From positions 62,001 through 126,000 of the forward strand of contig MU859092.1 in the NCBI GenBank assembly GCA_033297205.1: DNA of 64,000 nt, given 5' to 3'. The DNA comes from Pseudoneurospora amorphoporcata. Lineage: Eukaryota; Ascomycota; Sordariomycetes; Sordariales; Sordariaceae. Of this stretch, positions 55,570-64,000 are shown one piece after another. The notes under the pieces were generated by a model, which worked only from the letters and a program-made list of their open reading frames with translations, ran no database searches and was not told the origin of the DNA. The position numbers and the translations under genes were made by a program. Each line of letters starts with the position of its first letter. Position 1 is the first letter of the stretch.

Positions 55570-58110
55570 CTATTCCCACCCCCTAAACCTTCCCTCCCCC
55601 TTCTCCAGCGGCGGACTCATCGCAATCTTCGGCCTACTCCTAAACACAGCATCATAATCCACATCCTGTCCCGCACTTAGCAGCTCCTCCGCCAACAACA
55701 GTGCCGAGTTTCCTTCTGCGTCTTCTCCTTCTTCGCCCACAGCAGGGAAATACCCACCACCCTTCGGCGGCGGTGCCAGCTGCTTCGACTTGCGCTCCGA
55801 CCGCTGTCTTTCCAGTTGAGCCTTCTTTTGGGCGGACTCGAAGTTGGCCATAGAACGACGGGTGCGGGTCTCGAGATCTTCGTAGGTTGATAAACTTCCT
55901 ATTCCTGTTCCCCCTCCAGCGCTGTAACTAGTGGCATCCGGTGTACCAGGTGTGCTTGCTTTGTAGGGGCTGGAGATGGTCTGTGACCGTTTGTGAGACG
56001 CAGAGCGGACGGACGGGAAATATGCATCTTCCTCGTCTGCGTCGGCGTCTGCTTCTGCGTTTTGAGCGCCCTGTGGGTGTCGCCGAGCGAGGGTTAGACG
56101 GGTCCGCTCCGCCAGGGAAAGAGTGTGCCGTGGTTTTCTCAAGGGTGAAGGCGAGGCAGCATCGACGGACGCCAAGATCTGATCAGCTAGTTGCTGGGGT
56201 TCGGGAGACGGATGAAAGCTGTACTGTCCGTGGCGGCCTTCCTCAGTCAGCGGTGAGGGTGGACCGTCACTTGAAGCTGGACTGCTCAATAGCCTTTCTG
56301 GTTGCTTCTCCTTCCTGGAGATGAACGATGGCCTACGGCGCGGGGGCGAAACTGAAGCCTGAGCTGGTGTTGGGTTTGTAGCCTCTTCTCTTTGCTGATT
56401 CCTTGTTAGGCGAGAGGAGCCCTCCTCCATCTCGGGATCGTTGGCATATTGCGGTGGAAGAGTCGCTGGTCGTTGTGGCCGTGTTGAAGCTCCGACATTG
56501 ATGTCATCTGATTGGGCCAGTGCTTCTCCCTGTTCGTGGACACTCTTCAGCCTCTCCAGTATAGTTTGGTATGACGGACACTCGGCTGCTGTAAGCTCTT
56601 GTCGAAAGGTTCGAGAAGGCGCTGCGACAAGGTTCCTCTCGTGATCACTGATATCCGAAATCACCTCCGCGTCATACTCCTGTCGTGCTAGCTTCTGTAA
56701 CCAGGATGGAATACCGGATAGCTTAGGGTCGATACGAGACAACTCCAATTTAAAGTCACGGAGTAGTTCCTTGTAATCACCCTGTAGCTCATTAGGCGCT
56801 ATGGGATTGAGGAGGGTACGTCTTCGCGCCGTTCGGCTGCGATGTAAAGCCTCATGCCCCCTTAATCCGAGATCGATCCCCTTCAGTTTGGGCTTTGGCA
56901 TTGACTCCCTGGTTATGGACTCTTTGTTTGTTTTCCCGAACGTCTGCTGGCGGAAAGTCTGCCATCTCTGGAGCCTTTCCTCTTGGCTCTTCACTCGGTC
57001 ATCCAGCTCGTCCAGCAAACTATCCGACTTGTCTTCAAGCTCAGAAATGCGACCAGCTTGAACGCGGCGCCAGACTCGATCAAAAGGCGCAGACAAGACA
57101 CCGTCCTTTCGGGTATTTTGGTCACCGTGTAAAAGTGTCTCCAGCCACCGCTCATTGCCCGACCAGTTGTTTCGCACAGTCCGCCAAACATCAAGCTTTA
57201 CCTCGTGAGAAATCTCTTTCCCTTCATTTTGGCGCCTCCTTTGCGATGCTTGAGCTCGCTGTCGTCGATCAGCAATGGCTTGCTCCTTGATCTTTAACAT
57301 TTCAGAAAACTCTCTCAACCTCTCCCTCATTACTTTCTTGTCTTTCAAAGAGCGACAAAGAGAAGCCCTGTGAGCGACTATGAGAGCTGTAAGCTCTGAT
57401 CGGTCGCCAGAATAGCCAAGATGTTCAAGTGCCAACGCTTGTGCGAGGGCGGGATGCCTCTTCCGTGGGTCATTCCGCTGCTGCTCTGCTACCACCTTTT
57501 TGAGCACAGCCGAGGAGAAGACGGCCAGAATCTCCTCCAGCCTGTCGCCCTTGCACTCGTCGAGCATTGTCTTACGCACTATCGCATCCCGACCAAGCAC
57601 GCCATTCTTCTTTGCCTGTTCTAGGCTCCGGACGAGAGCAGCGCGCAAGTTGAGGGATTGGACATTTTCGAGAGGCGGAAAAAAGGGCTTCAACTTGTTC
57701 CGAGTTTCTTGGTGGTCCCATAGGTTGAAGAGCTGGAAGAGAGCCCATTCAACGCATTGAATGCGCTTCTTCTGACCTCGTGCTGCATCTTTAACGCTGA
57801 AGGTGACCGCGTTGATGTCGGGCCAGTCGGGGAGCAGGTCCAGGTCCAGCAATCGAAGGTTGGTAAGAAACAAGGAAATGTTGGAGATATTGGAGGTATT
57901 GGACGTGTTCGGAGTAGGGTTGGTTGTCGACGGCGGGCCGGTCGCGCTAGTGATGGAGCTGGTGTGAGTAGTGTGACTGGCGTGACTGGTAGCTGAAGCG
58001 ATGCTCCGGGAGAATCCTATAGGTTTGTTTAAGCTGCTGTTGCTTGTCCCAGTCGAGCGGACAGTCTTGGCGCGAGGGACGTTGGAAGAAAGGTGATGGC
58101 TGCTGGCCAT
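55570..58110 (-). CDS. HAUS augmin-like complex subunit 6 homologue
   Basis: A single-exon 846-residue frame from ATG 58110 (MASSHHLSSNVPRAKTV). After a 75-residue Ser/Thr/Asn-rich start, residues about 80-310 match the HAUS6 N-terminal domain: LFLTNLRLLDLDLLPDWPDI, CVEWALFQLFNLWD, KLKPFFPPLENVQSLNLRAA, VFSSAVLKKVV, LTALIVAHRASL. Heptad-rich helices follow to about residue 520. The last 330 residues are Pro/Ser/Arg-rich and probably phosphorylated. Augmin recruits gamma-tubulin to existing microtubules so that new ones branch in the spindle; filamentous ascomycetes have it while budding yeast does not. The gene stands alone between unrelated neighbours. Confidence 0.85.
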   Translation of the reverse strand: MASSHHLSSNVPRAKTVRSTGTSNSSLNKPIGFSRSIASATSHASHTTHTSSITSATGPPSTTNPTPNTSNTSNISNISLFLTNLRLLDLDLLPDWPDINAVTFSVKDAARGQKKRIQCVEWALFQLFNLWDHQETRNKLKPFFPPLENVQSLNLRAALVRSLEQAKKNGVLGRDAIVRKTMLDECKGDRLEEILAVFSSAVLKKVVAEQQRNDPRKRHPALAQALALEHLGYSGDRSELTALIVAHRASLCRSLKDKKVMRERLREFSEMLKIKEQAIADRRQRAQASQRRRQNEGKEISHEVKLDVWRTVRNNWSGNERWLETLLHGDQNTRKDGVLSAPFDRVWRRVQAGRISELEDKSDSLLDELDDRVKSQEERLQRWQTFRQQTFGKTNKESITRESMPKPKLKGIDLGLRGHEALHRSRTARRRTLLNPIAPNELQGDYKELLRDFKLELSRIDPKLSGIPSWLQKLARQEYDAEVISDISDHERNLVAAPSRTFRQELTAAECPSYQTILERLKSVHEQGEALAQSDDINVGASTRPQRPATLPPQYANDPEMEEGSSRLTRNQQREEATNPTPAQASVSPPRRRPSFISRKEKQPERLLSSPASSDGPPSPLTEEGRHGQYSFHPSPEPQQLADQILASVDAASPSPLRKPRHTLSLAERTRLTLARRHPQGAQNAEADADADEEDAYFPSVRSASHKRSQTISSPYKASTPGTPDATSYSAGGGTGIGSLSTYEDLETRTRRSMANFESAQKKAQLERQRSERKSKQLAPPPKGGGYFPAVGEEGEDAEGNSALLLAEELLSAGQDVDYDAVFRSRPKIAMSPPLEKGEGRFRGWE

Positions 58111-59247
58111 GGTGACATTATACGTCCGTCCGTTGTATGTTGTTTTTTCGATCAAATGTTAAAAGGTCGGAAGTTGGAAAAGGAAAGAGTTGGGATATGC
58201 CCCTGAAGAAGGCCGGTGAAGTTGGGCGGGTACACGAAGAAAGCACAAAGTACTAGCAAGGGCAGCTTCTGAGGTGAAGCTGAGCAGTTGCTATAGACAA
58301 AAAACAGTCCGTCGCAAATGTCCGAGACCTTTTCTTCAGCTTCTGGAGTACATGCGCTACTGTAGTACTCGGATAGTACCGTCAATAATAAACAAAATAT
58401 CGGGATGGCTGGGATTACGGTAACAATTCAGCCATACGTGTAATGGTCGCCAACTCAGACGTGTTACCGCTGCAGTGAGCTAATGACCGTACTTCCACTT
58501 TGTTGGTTCGCCAGCAAGTGGCAAGCAGCATGTGAGATGGACAGCGGAGGTGCGTCTCTCAAGGTTCTTAACTATTGCGCGTCATGTGCGGGAGAAGCGA
58601 CAGCTCTTTCCAAAGTGAAGCTTCCACTTTGTCAACACCGCGAGAATGGAGAGTTGGGGAATGACAACAGGAAGTTGCAATGGGATGAGGACGCGACAAG
58701 GAAAGTGGCATGTTGCAGTGGAATCCGATGATGGAACGGGCCCGATAAGAACTGCATCGATGAATCCTCAAGTATCGCGCTGGTGTATCGGGGTTAGGGT
58801 TATTGCCGTTTATGAGGGCGGCAGTTGCCCACTCGCCTTTCCAATCTCCTCATTTCACCACAAGCAAATCTAATAAGGTACACAAGAACTACACTGGTGG
58901 CGACTGCGACATGGACTGTCCCAAGCTTAATATTGACCAACCCATTTGCTCTACTATTTCCACACATCCACAAATTTTGGGTGCCGAAACAAGTTCTTTG
59001 ACACCACTTTCATGAACCCTCTAACCATTCTCCTCCCACACTGAGCTTCCATGATGACTTCTCATTCTGCAGAATCTTCCCCGAAATTTCTGCTGTAATT
59101 AACACAGAACTCTTGCCAGTATCTCCTAACCTTCGGTGATATCGCACTCTCTCCCCAATCCCAACCCAACCCAACTCCAGTCTCACAGCATTCACTCGAT
59201 GCATTCTCCATTACCAACAAGGACATATCGTTTGCCTTTATCCCACA
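58111..59247. other. augmin-like promoter with telomere-like motif
   Basis: This 1.1-kb interval contains GGGTTAGGGTTA at 58791-58802, about 680 bp upstream of the augmin-like start. No gene is seen. Confidence 0.55.
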
Positions 59248-59790
59248 TCAATCCTTTTCAACACGCGGTGTGGTATGAGCGCTCTCAGCCAGAGACTCGT
59301 TACTTTCGACAACCCGCTTCTCTTGGGCAGTAGAGGTAGCCGAATACGGCCTCATCTCCATCGTTTGCTGCATGGGTGGTTGCATGCTCTGGACGCCGCC
59401 AACGATCCGTCTTGACTCCTCCTTTCGGGTCTTCTCCATCTCATACACCTCGTCGCTGATGCAGGGTTCGCACGAGATGCAACTGCACCCACAGCATCCG
59501 GCCTTGGGTCTTCCTCCGAACATGTATGAACCGCAGCAATTCGTCCCTCTGACGATGGTGTGAGACTGGGCGCAGAGGTTCCAGACGGCGATCAACGGCC
59601 AGAAGAGGAAGGCAGCGATGAAGAGCAGGGTCGAAACAAGTGTTGACAGGAAGCTGCTGTTTTGGAGGGTTGGCGAGCGCCGACGGGCTTCGAGTGGTAG
59701 GAGGCGGTGGTAGTAGACTGCCATGCCGAGGGAGGTGAGACCCCACATGATACAGGCCACGACGATGACGAAGATCTCGGAGAAGAGCAT
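59248..59790 (-). CDS. small two-helix membrane protein with cysteine-rich loop, unrecognised
   Basis: A 180-codon frame from ATG 59790. Hydrophobic segments lie at residues about 5-25 (FVIVVACIMWGLTSLGMAV) and 48-72 (LSTLVSTLLFIAAFLFWPL). They are followed by a Cys/Gly patch at about 85-112 (NCCGSYMF, AGCCGCSCISCEPCIS) with nine cysteines that could be palmitoylated or bind metal. The C-terminal 60 residues are polar with Met/Gln repeats. The protein resembles small ascomycete-specific plasma-membrane proteins; I do not recognise a named family. An intron is not needed. Confidence 0.75.
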   Translation of the reverse strand: MLFSEIFVIVVACIMWGLTSLGMAVYYHRLLPLEARRRSPTLQNSSFLSTLVSTLLFIAAFLFWPLIAVWNLCAQSHTIVRGTNCCGSYMFGGRPKAGCCGCSCISCEPCISDEVYEMEKTRKEESRRIVGGVQSMQPPMQQTMEMRPYSATSTAQEKRVVESNESLAESAHTTPRVEKD

Positions 59791-62726
59791 TGTGATGGAT
59801 TTCCTCTTCTTTTTTGACTGGTGTTTGTGCTTGGCTCTCGGGCTGATGATGATGATGCCGATGCTGGTACTTCAGTATTCGAAGATGAGAGAGGGATGTA
59901 GTTGAGATCTTAGTTCCAAAAGCTCCCTCGACTGGAAAAGAGTGGCAAAGCACTCAAGATATATAACAGCGGCATCAGCAAGTTTCGAGGCCAGACCGTT
60001 GCCGAAGCTTTTGTTTTTCCTTCGCGCGGATTTTGTGATATTTCGCAACGGCCGAGGCAAGATAGGTCTCGGAACGGGAGGGTCTGAGACACTGCGTGGT
60101 ACGCAACCTGTGGTGAGCTTTTACTCTCCACACCACGTTTCTGACACTTGGACTCAACGGCGTGCTTAGAAAGAAGCAATGGTTTCCGAGACAGTTTGAT
60201 CGATTGTACACGCCCTTACATCTTTCGATTGACGGTACTATCGTGTAAGACTGATGCGAGACTTTGCTTATTCGGTCGATCAGCTCAGAGAATCTTTCCA
60301 GGTTTGGAACTCAAGCAGTGTTAGCTTTGTAGCTTGCTGAGAAAGCAACGGTATCTTGCATACCGGCAAATTACACCATGGTGTTGTGCTTGGGCAATCG
60401 CAACATTGGGCATCACCATTCCCAACTTTGGGGTAATCAGCTGACGGTGAATAGGGCTGACTGTAACAGGTATGTGCAAGAAGTCTGTCTGGAGTTAATA
60501 ACTCGGCACATAAATTTGCGCCGTTGACATAGCTACCCGCGTTGATGCCGCTGACATGCGGCCTCACCGGGAGGCCAGAAACAACATAGGCATTGCAGCA
60601 AACATAGGTATCTTGGGGTCCATCATGTACGGCGGCGTCTGGCGCCGTATTCGTGCAACCTGAGGTGATCGCTGAACCAGGGAAGTTTTGCCAAACAAAA
60701 CGGCAAAGTTAGACAAAACTGCATCTTTCCTCTTTCCCAGTTCTACCATGTGGAACGTCAGTCACTGACCCTCATCTATGGAGCCTGGATCCAAGAGTGA
60801 TTGGAGGAACACCGAACATCCAGTCCCAGACTCCCACCTCTTCGGGTTGAGGTAAAGTTACCCAGCCGGGACGAAGACGTTGAAGGACAATAAGACTTTG
60901 GCCGATCGTCATATGCTCTCTTGCAAGGTGCATAGAGGCACAGTTCTTGTCGCAAAGGGCCGACACTCTTTCAATCTTTCTTGGTTGGAGACGTTGACTT
61001 GAACACTTCGGTCTCCATCCAGGCTAGGTAAGCAGTGATTCTGAAAGCCGGAGAGGGTATCATTCCAACCACATATCGAGCTCGCCAAACCTTAAAATTG
61101 AGTGATTCCTGACATTTTATATCCGCTTCCCCAGGTCCCAGGGGGATTGCTGTCGGGTACTTTACACCACATACATACATGCCTCCCCTCAACTCCCTAA
61201 TCTTGACCAGAAAACATTAAAGGGTTAGGGTTCGAGGTAAGGGAGAAAAGCCGCCAAATGAGCATGAGGTGTCGGTCCAGATCGGGCGATGGCATGTGGC
61301 GATCCATTTCGGCAGCTAGCCGGTGGGCCCACTCCGGGAGATTAATAGACGCACCTGTCACAGCGACTGCAACGTGCGGTTGCCAAGCAGTGCCAGCCAG
61401 CCAGGGTAAAATTCATTTTCGGCTCCGTTGTTTGAGCCTTCTTTTTGAGGGGGATTTTTCATCAAAGTGGAATGGAGAATTGGAGAAGTGGAGGACGGGA
61501 CTTGGGAGGTTTTACCGCTCATGTCATCTCCGGCCTCCCGCTCGTCTCAGTTTGATACCTCGGACTCGACGATTGCTTGGTTCATTTTGCGCCAACTCGT
61601 GTTTCACCTTTCGACGACAAAGCTTGCCAAAGCATGGTTCGAGGATTGTTGATTGGGAGACTCGAAGGCATTCCTCACAACGTATGGAATCTCTGGATCT
61701 TGATTGCCGAGTTCAATCATTTGTTCAAAACTCCCCAATAACCCCATCCACATGCCATGCCCAAGCTGCTGGACAGGATGACGATGCGCTCCAGATCTGA
61801 TATGGTTCCCTGCTCTTGGGAACCACTGATGGTATGGTATTTATTGTCTTGGGTTGATGGGGTTTGATCAACCGCGAAATGAGTTGGCGGCGGTATCAAT
61901 TTTCTGCATCTTGGTATACCTTGGCGTACGCAATTGAGCCTCCTTCTAGCCCAATCTTATCCATCTTGAAAGAGCATTCTAACGCTACAGCAGTCTGGTG
62001 GTTCCCTACCGTGGTTCCAAGCAATGTACCAATTCCACAATCACAATGCACAACTGGCAATGGAGTCTGGCAGCGCGTACCTGACGAGAGAGCCCGGCTC
62101 ACCTGGAAATAGTGGAAACCCCAGAATGGAGCAAATGGAGCAAATGGAGGCCATTCGCGGGAACTGAGTGGGAGGACGGGACTGCCATGATATGTACTGT
62201 ACGCCGACGTTCCCAACACGGGTTTTACCAGGGAATCGCTGAATAAGATAGGGCCAAGGTGTGCCGGCGACAGCCTATTGGCCCGATGGCATTCCAAGAG
62301 GCATCCAAGAAATCCCAAGATTCTTGTCACCAAATGGCTGGCATTGGCTGGCGTCTCACCTCGTCTTGGATGGTGGCTATGCATGGCCAACCAACATTGG
62401 TTCCCGAACCGGTTTTGAACCTCCCTTTTTTTTTTTGCTTGGGAACACGAGAATGTGCTGACTCTCTCCTGACTCTCTCTTCTTCTTTAAAACAGTTCAT
62501 GCTGGCTTTTGTTCCTTCTTCATCAGTCTGTCGCTAAACCCCTCTCTTCCGCAACAAACTTTCTCTGTTGCCCTTTTTTCACACTCACTGCCATAGCGCT
62601 CGTTTGTATGGCATTTTAGTCGCGTTACTTTTCATTCTATAATCCAGCCCTTTTCTCGCCATCCACGCCGCCTTAGCCATCTAAATACCTAACTATTATT
62701 TGTCTGGGCAACCTTTGACCATCAAA
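59791..62726. other. 2.9-kb stretch: one cysteine-rich open frame, then GH72 promoter
   Basis: Apart from the cysteine-rich frame at 60280-60671 (listed separately), I find no supported gene. AGGGTTAGGGTT lies at 61221-61232. From about 62.4 kb the plus strand becomes T/C-rich (T-run near 62426-62437), typical of the promoter and leader of the GH72 gene. Frames of 180 and 164 codons at 61258-61800 plus and 61896-62390 minus look like chance. Confidence 0.5.
60280..60671 (-). CDS. possible exon(s) of a cysteine-rich protein, incomplete model
   Basis: A minus-strand frame is open for about 130 codons with coding-like codon use (mostly C- or T-ending codons) and up to ten cysteines: SGCTNTAPD, YVCCNAYVVSG, NGANLCAELLTPD, HTCYSQPYS, DAQCCDCPSTTPWC. 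It begins after a plausible acceptor (branch CTAAC, acceptor GGTTCAG ending at 60672) and a stop lies in frame upstream, so an earlier exon would be needed; candidates at 60772-60966 or 60971-61174 are open but I could not join them with confidence. A donor GTATGC near 60366 may end the exon earlier. It could be a small secreted protein gene or a decayed remnant. I do not recognise the family. Confidence 0.35.
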
Positions 62727-64000
62727 ATGCGTTCCACCATCATCATCACCGCCCTCGCGGCGTCTGGCGCCGTTAATGCCGGTGTTGCCAAGAACTCCAA
62801 GCGTGCTACCGTCACCCCCATCACCACCAAGGGTAACGCCTTCTTCAAGGGTGACGAGAGATTCTACGTTCGCGGTATCGCTTACCAGCCCGGTGGCTCT
62901 TCTGCCAACCTCGTACGAACCTCCACCAGCATCAATACATAACAACTAGTCGACTAACACGCCATGTAGGATCCCCTTGCCGACCCCAAGATCTGCCTTG
63001 AGGATATTAAGAAGTTCGAGGATCTTGGCATCAACGTTGTCCGTGTCTACTCTACCGACAATTCCAAGTCGCACAAGGAGTGCATGGAGGCTCTCGCGGA
63101 CGCCGGTATCTACGTCGCCCTTGACGTCAACAACCCGCTGTACTCCATCAACCGCGCGACCCCCCATCCCTCTTACAACGCCGTCTACCTGCAGAGCGTC
63201 TTCGCCACCATCGACGAGTTCGCCCAGTACGACAACACCTTCGCCTTCTTCTCCGGAAACGAGGTCATCCACGATGAGGCCGAGAGCACGCTCGCCGCTC
63301 CCTACGTCAAGGCCACCGACCGCGACATGAGGGCTTACATCAAGGCGCGCAAGTACCGCTCCATCCCCGTCGGCTACTCGGCCGCCGACGTGTCCAAGAA
63401 CTGCATGCAGACGGCCAAGTACTTCAACTGCGGCACCGACGAGGAGCGGTCCGACTTCTTCGCCTTCAACGACTACTCGTGGTGCAAGAGCAACTTCAAG
63501 ACCTCGGGCTGGGACGTCAAGGTCAAGAACTTTACCGACTACGGCCTGCCCATCTTCCTGTCCGAGTACGGCTGCACGACCAACGGCCGCGACTTCGGCG
63601 AGGTTAGCGCCCTCATGGACAAAGACAAGATGACCGCCGTCTACTCCGGCGGTCTCATGTACGAGTACACCATGGAGGAGAACGGATACGGAATCGTCAA
63701 CATCACCAAGGGCAAGGACATCACCGACCAGACCGGCAAGCGCATCGAGCTGCCCGAGTTCGCCGCCTACAAGAAGGCCCTCGCCACGTACCCCGCCCCC
63801 ACTGGTGACGGTGGTTACTCTAAGACGACCAAGGCCCAGGACTGCCCTCCCAAGGATGACGACTGGCTTGTTGAGGACGACACTCTTCCTGAGATGCCCG
63901 CTGGTGCTAAGAAGGTAAGCTTTATTATCTTTGAGTTTGTCAAACACGCGTCGAATCTGAAACTAACTCACCAAATCAGTACCTCGAGAACGGCGCCGGC
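62727..64000 (+). CDS. GH72 beta-1,3-glucanosyltransferase (Gel/Gas family), 5' part
   Basis: Exons 62727-62912, 62970-63914 and 63980 onward; the gene runs off the right edge. A signal peptide (MRSTIIITALAASGAVNA) precedes the catalytic domain: FFYVRGIAYQPGG-type RFYVRGIAYQPGGSS, DIKKFEDLGINVVRVYS, the acid/base motif FFSGNEVIHD (Glu in NEV) and the nucleophile block IFLSEYGCTTNGRDFGEV. Family members cut and re-join beta-1,3-glucan chains at the plasma membrane or wall and are GPI-anchored; the anchor signal and any cysteine-rich module must lie beyond the window. Introns are 57 and 65 nt with GTACGA and GTAAGC donors. A 333-codon antisense frame over exon 2 is a by-product of codon bias. 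Confidence 0.95.

Noticed and set aside
61258..61800. 180-codon plus-strand frame from ATG
   Set aside because: Arg/Ser/Cys-rich random-looking product without domain, in what should be the GH72 upstream region; the overlapping 164-codon minus-strand frame at 61896-62390 is equally featureless.
62946..63947. 333-codon open frame on the minus strand over the GH72 gene
   Set aside because: It is exactly antisense to GH72 exon 2. The GNC/CNC-biased codons of the sense strand remove stop codons from the antisense strand, and the translation is a featureless Val/Gly/Asp/Leu-rich sequence.
1..64000. CRISPR arrays, insertion sequences, transposon coding regions and 5S rRNA
   Set aside because: None was seen. 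The genome is fungal, no transposase, integrase or reverse-transcriptase motif was recognised in any long frame, and the Neurospora 5S sequence that I remember was not found.

Overview
The window is nuclear DNA of a filamentous ascomycete, almost certainly Neurospora or a very close relative. The evidence is short GT-AG introns (about 50-200 nt) with CTAAC-like branch sites, the gene density, and above all a complete XlnR-family xylanase regulator that I recognise as xlr-1, lying in one block with a PRPP synthetase gene and an exopolygalacturonase gene (gh28-2 in N. crassa usage). I cannot separate N. crassa from its sister species. No prokaryotic, viral or CRISPR content is visible.

Layout. 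1-8.9 kb: a tRNA-Gly(GCC), then about 8.4 kb without a convincing gene; its last part is pyrimidine-rich and probably the promoter and long leader of xlr-1. 8.9-12.8 kb: xlr-1 and an intron-containing tRNA-Asp(GTC). 13.4-15.7 kb: a HET-domain gene. 16.6-18.2 kb: PRPP synthetase, eight exons including one of 7 nt. 19.7-22 kb: a PTEN-type phosphatase. 23-24.3 kb: a Pom33/TMEM33-family ER membrane protein with a 16-nt exon. 25.6-27.4 kb: a single-pass Ser/Thr-rich surface protein. 28.6-29.4 kb: a small Cdc25/Acr2-like rhodanese phosphatase. 29.4-34.5 kb: gene-sparse. 34.6-35.7 kb: a bZIP-basic-region plus ankyrin (bANK, TOXE-like) regulator. 38.2-39.5 kb: a TauD/clavaminate-synthase-like dioxygenase. 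40.6-43.5 kb: a large protein with a zinc-cluster-like motif in mid-protein. 44.7-45.5 kb: a GNAT acetyltransferase. 46.1-46.9 kb: a probable GPI-anchored protein. 47.1-48.5 kb: the exopolygalacturonase. 49.2-50.6 kb: an enoyl-CoA hydratase-like protein carrying an internal repeat insertion. 51.2-53.7 kb: an RBM25-like PWI splicing protein, divergent from a mitochondrial ribosomal protein bS21m gene (54.4-55.1 kb). 55.6-58.1 kb: a HAUS6-like augmin subunit. 59.2-59.8 kb: a small membrane protein. 60.3-60.7 kb: an unassigned cysteine-rich open frame. 62.7 kb to the right edge: the 5' part of a GH72 beta-1,3-glucanosyltransferase.

The genes do not form one cluster; this is ordinary chromosomal mosaic of housekeeping genes (PRPP synthetase, bS21m, RBM25, augmin), wall and plant-polymer genes (xlr-1, GH28, GH72, surface proteins) and regulators. 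The observations most worth a second look are the repeat-filled insertion in the crotonase-fold protein, the 7-nt and 16-nt exons, the bANK regulator, the mid-protein zinc motif, the cysteine-rich frame near 60.5 kb, and three copies of a telomere-like 11-mer. Exon boundaries were derived by hand from frame continuity, splice consensus and recalled family sequences; no alignment or RNA data were used.
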